Source of the DNA: Gammaproteobacteria bacterium UBA7310
GTDB taxonomy: Bacteria; Pseudomonadota; Gammaproteobacteria; Pseudomonadales; Ketobacteraceae
Assembly (NCBI GenBank): GCA_002471665.1
Contig: DKQK01000073.1
Location: forward strand, 1-26,935
Reading direction: 5' to 3'
DNA: 26,935 bases
In this document: piece by piece, positions 24,559-26,935 of the stretch
Layout of the letters: each line of letters begins with the position of its first letter
Numbering within the stretch: the stretch's first letter is position 1
Position numbers and translations under genes: made by a program
The notes under the pieces: generated by a model
Databases searched by the model: none
What the model was told of the DNA's origin: nothing
What the model saw: only the letters and a program-made list of their open reading frames with translations

Positions 24559-25710
24559 ATGAGATTTACTGAAGAACACGAAGCAATACGTAATACCATT
24601 GCCCAGTTTATTGATAAAGAAATCAACCCCTACTGTGATCAATGGGAAAAAGACGGTATCTTCCCAGCTCATAAGCTGTTCAAAAAAATGGGCGACCTTG
24701 GTCTTCTGGGGATCGCCAAGCCAGCCGAGTACGGCGGCATGGGATTGGACTACAGTTATCAAATTGTGTTCTCTGAAGAGCTAGGTCGCATTGCCAGTGG
24801 CGGTGTTTCCATGGCCATCGGTGTGCAAACCGATATGTCTACACCGGCCATGGCCAAGTTTGGCAGCAACTACATCAAGGAAGAGTTTCTTTCAAAAGCC
24901 ATTGCAGGTGATGCAGTATGCTCAATTGCTGTGAGTGAGCCTCACGCCGGTTCTGATGTGGCCAATATTAAAACCACCGCTGTAAAAGACGGAGACGACT
25001 ACATCATCAACGGCACCAAAATGTGGATCACCAACGCCACCCAGGCGGACTATCTGTGCCTGCTGGCCAATACCGGTGGTGACAAGCCTCATAAGAGCAA
25101 ATCTTTGATCGTCGTGCCTACCAACACCCCGGGTATTTCATTCTCGGAAAAGCTCGACAAATTGGGCATGCGTTCTTCCGATACTGCACAGATTTTCTTC
25201 GACGAGGTGCGCGTCCCACAGAAGAACCTGATTGGTGAAGAGGGCATGGGTTTTACCTATCAGATGATTCAGTTCCAGGAAGAGCGTTTGTATTGCGCTG
25301 CGGGATTACTGAAGTCCATGGAACACTGCATTAACACCACTATTGAATACACCCGCGAGCGCCAGGCGTTTGGTAAGCCGCTGTTGGATCAGCAGGTAAT
25401 TCACTTCCGTCTGGCGGAGTTGCAAACCGAAGTAGAAGCTCTGCGTGCGTTGACCTATGACGCGGTAGAGGGCTACATCAATGGCATGGAAGTGACCTTG
25501 AAAGCCTCCATGGCGAAGTTGAAAGCGGGGCGTTTGGTGCGTGAAGTCACAGACGCCTGCCTGCAGTACTGGGGAGGTATGGGCTTCATGTGGGATAACC
25601 CAGTTTCCCGCGCCTACCGTGATCAGCGTTTGAGCTCTATTGGTGGTGGTGCCGACGAAGTAATGCTTGGCATTATCTGCAAGAAAATGGGCACCTTGCC
25701 GCGCGCTTAA
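24559..25710 (+). CDS. Acyl-CoA dehydrogenase
   Basis: 383 residues with VSEPHAGSDVANI (about 125-137), probable catalytic Glu242 in QEERLYCAAG, YTRERQAFGKPL and C-terminal IGGGADEVMLG. It is about 180 bases downstream of the previous dehydrogenase gene; that gap holds no other gene. It resembles the 23203 product in length and in catalytic-residue type, so it may be an older paralogue, and both look like complete homotetrameric enzymes in contrast to the pair at 19097-21379. A GAGAGA ribosome-like site precedes the ATG. No plus-strand terminator is evident after it. Confidence 0.92.
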   Translation: MRFTEEHEAIRNTIAQFIDKEINPYCDQWEKDGIFPAHKLFKKMGDLGLLGIAKPAEYGGMGLDYSYQIVFSEELGRIASGGVSMAIGVQTDMSTPAMAKFGSNYIKEEFLSKAIAGDAVCSIAVSEPHAGSDVANIKTTAVKDGDDYIINGTKMWITNATQADYLCLLANTGGDKPHKSKSLIVVPTNTPGISFSEKLDKLGMRSSDTAQIFFDEVRVPQKNLIGEEGMGFTYQMIQFQEERLYCAAGLLKSMEHCINTTIEYTRERQAFGKPLLDQQVIHFRLAELQTEVEALRALTYDAVEGYINGMEVTLKASMAKLKAGRLVREVTDACLQYWGGMGFMWDNPVSRAYRDQRLSSIGGGADEVMLGIICKKMGTLPRA

Positions 25711-25875
25711 TTTAGCAACAGGTTATTAGCAGGGTTAGTTCATGGGAATTGTTGAATACAGAGATTCATTAACTTACTTCCAGTAATTGCCAACATATAC
25801 ATGGTGAGAAAATCAAATGCCGCTGCATTCCGCTCAACCAAACTAGCATTTATGGTTTTTCTGTTACAAAAAAAT

Positions 25876-25897
25876 GCCTCCTTTAGATAAAGGAGGC
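25876..25897 (-). terminator. Rho-independent terminator (minus strand, distal)
   Basis: A perfect stem GCCTCCTTT / AAAGGAGGC with a tiny loop. On the minus strand it is followed within two bases by seven T (25868-25874 read as A on plus). It can stop leftward transcripts that pass the hairpin at 26041. On the plus strand there is no T-run. Confidence 0.7.
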
Positions 25898-26040
25898 TTC
25901 AGAAAATGCACTCTAAAGAGTGGCACAAAAAACGGCTCTGTCGCATATATAGCTTTTGCCATTTCAATTTATAGAGCAGGTTAGTCATCTACTTCGCTCC
26001 GGATAGTGGGTTGGAAAATTAAGCGGACAGTCGAAACAAA

Positions 26041-26064
26041 AGAAGGCGACCGGGGTCGCCTTCT
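26041..26064 (-). terminator. Rho-independent terminator of the TRAP permease gene
   Basis: An 11-bp stem AGAAGGCGACC / GGTCGCCTTCT with a two-base loop, followed on the minus strand by TTTTGTTTC. It is 44 bases past the permease stop codon. Confidence 0.75.
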
Positions 26065-26107
26065 CAGTATAGGGCAGGACGTGTTTCGCGTTGCCCCCAT
26101 ATCAGTG

Positions 26108-26935
26108 TCAGAAATACTGTTGGTACACCAGGGGGCCGAATGCCACCAGCACCAGGGCAATACCCATCACGGTTAGCGGCAGCACATAGCGTTCGTGGCG
26201 AATCCAGAAACTCATGCCGCGGGTATCCTCTTTGGCTTTCTCTATTTCCTCTTCGCCCACCACTTGCCGTGTCAACAGGTGGTTCACGGCCACCGGCGGG
26301 CTGAGGTAACCCAGTTCAAACGCCACCAGGGTGATCATCCAGAAATGCAGGGGATCGATACCCTGGCTGTAGGCCGCCTGAGCCACAGTGCCGGATACCA
26401 GTACGATGGCGCCAAAGGGATCCATAATCATCCCGATGAAGACCAGGACAATGACCAAGGCAATCATGGCCGTCCAGATATTGCCGAAGAAATCACTCTG
26501 TGCGGCGACTTCCTCGAAAATACCGGAATCTTCGATTACACCACCTACGGTCAGGCTTAACGCCATAATGGAAAGCAAGGCACCGATATGGACCGTGGTA
26601 TCAGTCGTGGCGCGACGTACGGAGTTTTCCAGTGAGGTGGCACGCTCTTCACCTTCATAGGTTTCATGTTTGTCTTCATCCGGTGAATGTTTGACCTTGG
26701 ATTCCAGTACCAGGACCAGCAGCAGCAGCAGGGGCAGGATCGCGGCTGTCATCAGTCCATCCTGCTGGTACATAAAGGTCGCAGTGGGTATCACTAACAA
26801 GAGCAGCCAGGGCAGCAGTTTTTTGGTGTCCTTAACGACAAATTCGTATACCAGCAACAGTAGGATGATCATGGGCAGAACCACCGGCGCGGTGTGTTCG
26901 TCCAGGTGGGCATCCAGCAGGAAGGCGTAGGCGGC
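26108..26935 (-). CDS. TRAP transporter large permease, DctM-type (C-terminal part)
   Basis: The frame is open to the window edge, so the true start lies to the right; the visible 275 residues are the C-terminal part. Several membrane helices are evident, with a polar charged linker (about 80 residues into the visible part, DEDKHETYEGEE). The family-typical GMIMDPFGAIVLVSGTVAQA and LGYLSPPVAVNHLL segments follow, then a final membrane helix. DctM subunits form the sodium-driven channel of tripartite transporters for carboxylates and related solutes. The small permease and binding protein are not in view. The longer-than-usual loops suggest the large-M subfamily (inference). Confidence 0.85.
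   Translation of the reverse strand, partial: AAYAFLLDAHLDEHTAPVVLPMIILLLLVYEFVVKDTKKLLPWLLLLVIPTATFMYQQDGLMTAAILPLLLLLVLVLESKVKHSPDEDKHETYEGEERATSLENSVRRATTDTTVHIGALLSIMALSLTVGGVIEDSGIFEEVAAQSDFFGNIWTAMIALVIVLVFIGMIMDPFGAIVLVSGTVAQAAYSQGIDPLHFWMITLVAFELGYLSPPVAVNHLLTRQVVGEEEIEKAKEDTRGMSFWIRHERYVLPLTVMGIALVLVAFGPLVYQQYF

Larger units (their letters stand above)
25711..26107. other. Intergenic region with two minus-strand terminators
   Basis: Convergent spacer between the last acyl-CoA dehydrogenase and the TRAP permease. It contains two strong hairpins (25876-25897 and 26041-26064), both followed by T-rich runs on the minus strand. I see no credible gene in the rest. Confidence 0.6.

Noticed and set aside
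25934..25950. GGCTCTGTCGCA resembling an IS6-family end
   Set aside because: Only a short partial match, with no second end, transposase or target duplication.

Overview
The window looks like chromosomal DNA of a Gammaproteobacterium, probably a lipid- or hydrocarbon-degrading marine or soil type. This rests on gene content (RND efflux, TRAP transport, HipBA, several acyl-CoA dehydrogenases, two PF10118 proteins) and on Shine-Dalgarno and sigma70-like signals, not on a marker gene. No rRNA, tRNA or CRISPR array was seen.

Layout. (1) 1-1570: broken end of a Tn3-family transposon, with a frameshifted 5' portion of tnpA, one terminal inverted repeat at 1533-1570 and a second copy of the repeat tip, same orientation, at the window edge. 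The transposon abuts a beheaded YkgJ-type Cys-cluster gene (to 2059). (2) 2095-4605: a hipBA toxin-antitoxin pair with a clear promoter/operator, a small unknown ORF, and a small gene that may be a proteasome/HslV-like Ntn-hydrolase. (3) 4618-8959, minus strand: a tight four-gene operon of PF10118 protein, short-chain dehydrogenase, HSL-type esterase and Baeyer-Villiger-type flavin monooxygenase. (4) 9205-9807: a TetR-family regulator. (5) 9880-14338, minus strand: an RND efflux pump (lipoprotein adaptor plus permease), possibly with a small membrane ORF in its leader. (6) 14668-22970, plus strand: eight genes, namely a second PF10118 protein, a BtrH/DUF4872-like protein, two hotdog thioesterases, an acyl-CoA ligase, two adjacent acyl-CoA dehydrogenases and a GMC oxidoreductase. 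(7) 23027-25710: a collapsed SDR pseudogene and two more acyl-CoA dehydrogenases. (8) 26108-26935: the C-terminal part of a TRAP large permease, with two terminators downstream.

Regions 3 to 6 appear to form one regulon. Three related palindromes (consensus TTGGTyrrCCAmCC) lie at 8998, 14388 and 14600. Each coincides with a sigma70-like promoter for one of the three operons, and the only transcription-factor gene between them is the TetR. A chemically coherent reading, which is inference, is this: alcohol oxidation (SDR/GMC), ketone to ester (BVMO), ester cleavage (esterase), CoA activation (ligase), dehydrogenation (ACAD pair) and thioester release (hotdog proteins). The RND pump would export the hydrophobic substrate or toxic intermediates. 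The PF10118 proteins, which have a conserved di-metal-type Glu/His pattern, and the BtrH-like protein are the least understood components and the best candidates for new chemistry. The BVMO-esterase-SDR gene set resembles the mycobacterial mymA-lipR-sadH genes in content. The substrate cannot be read from the sequence.
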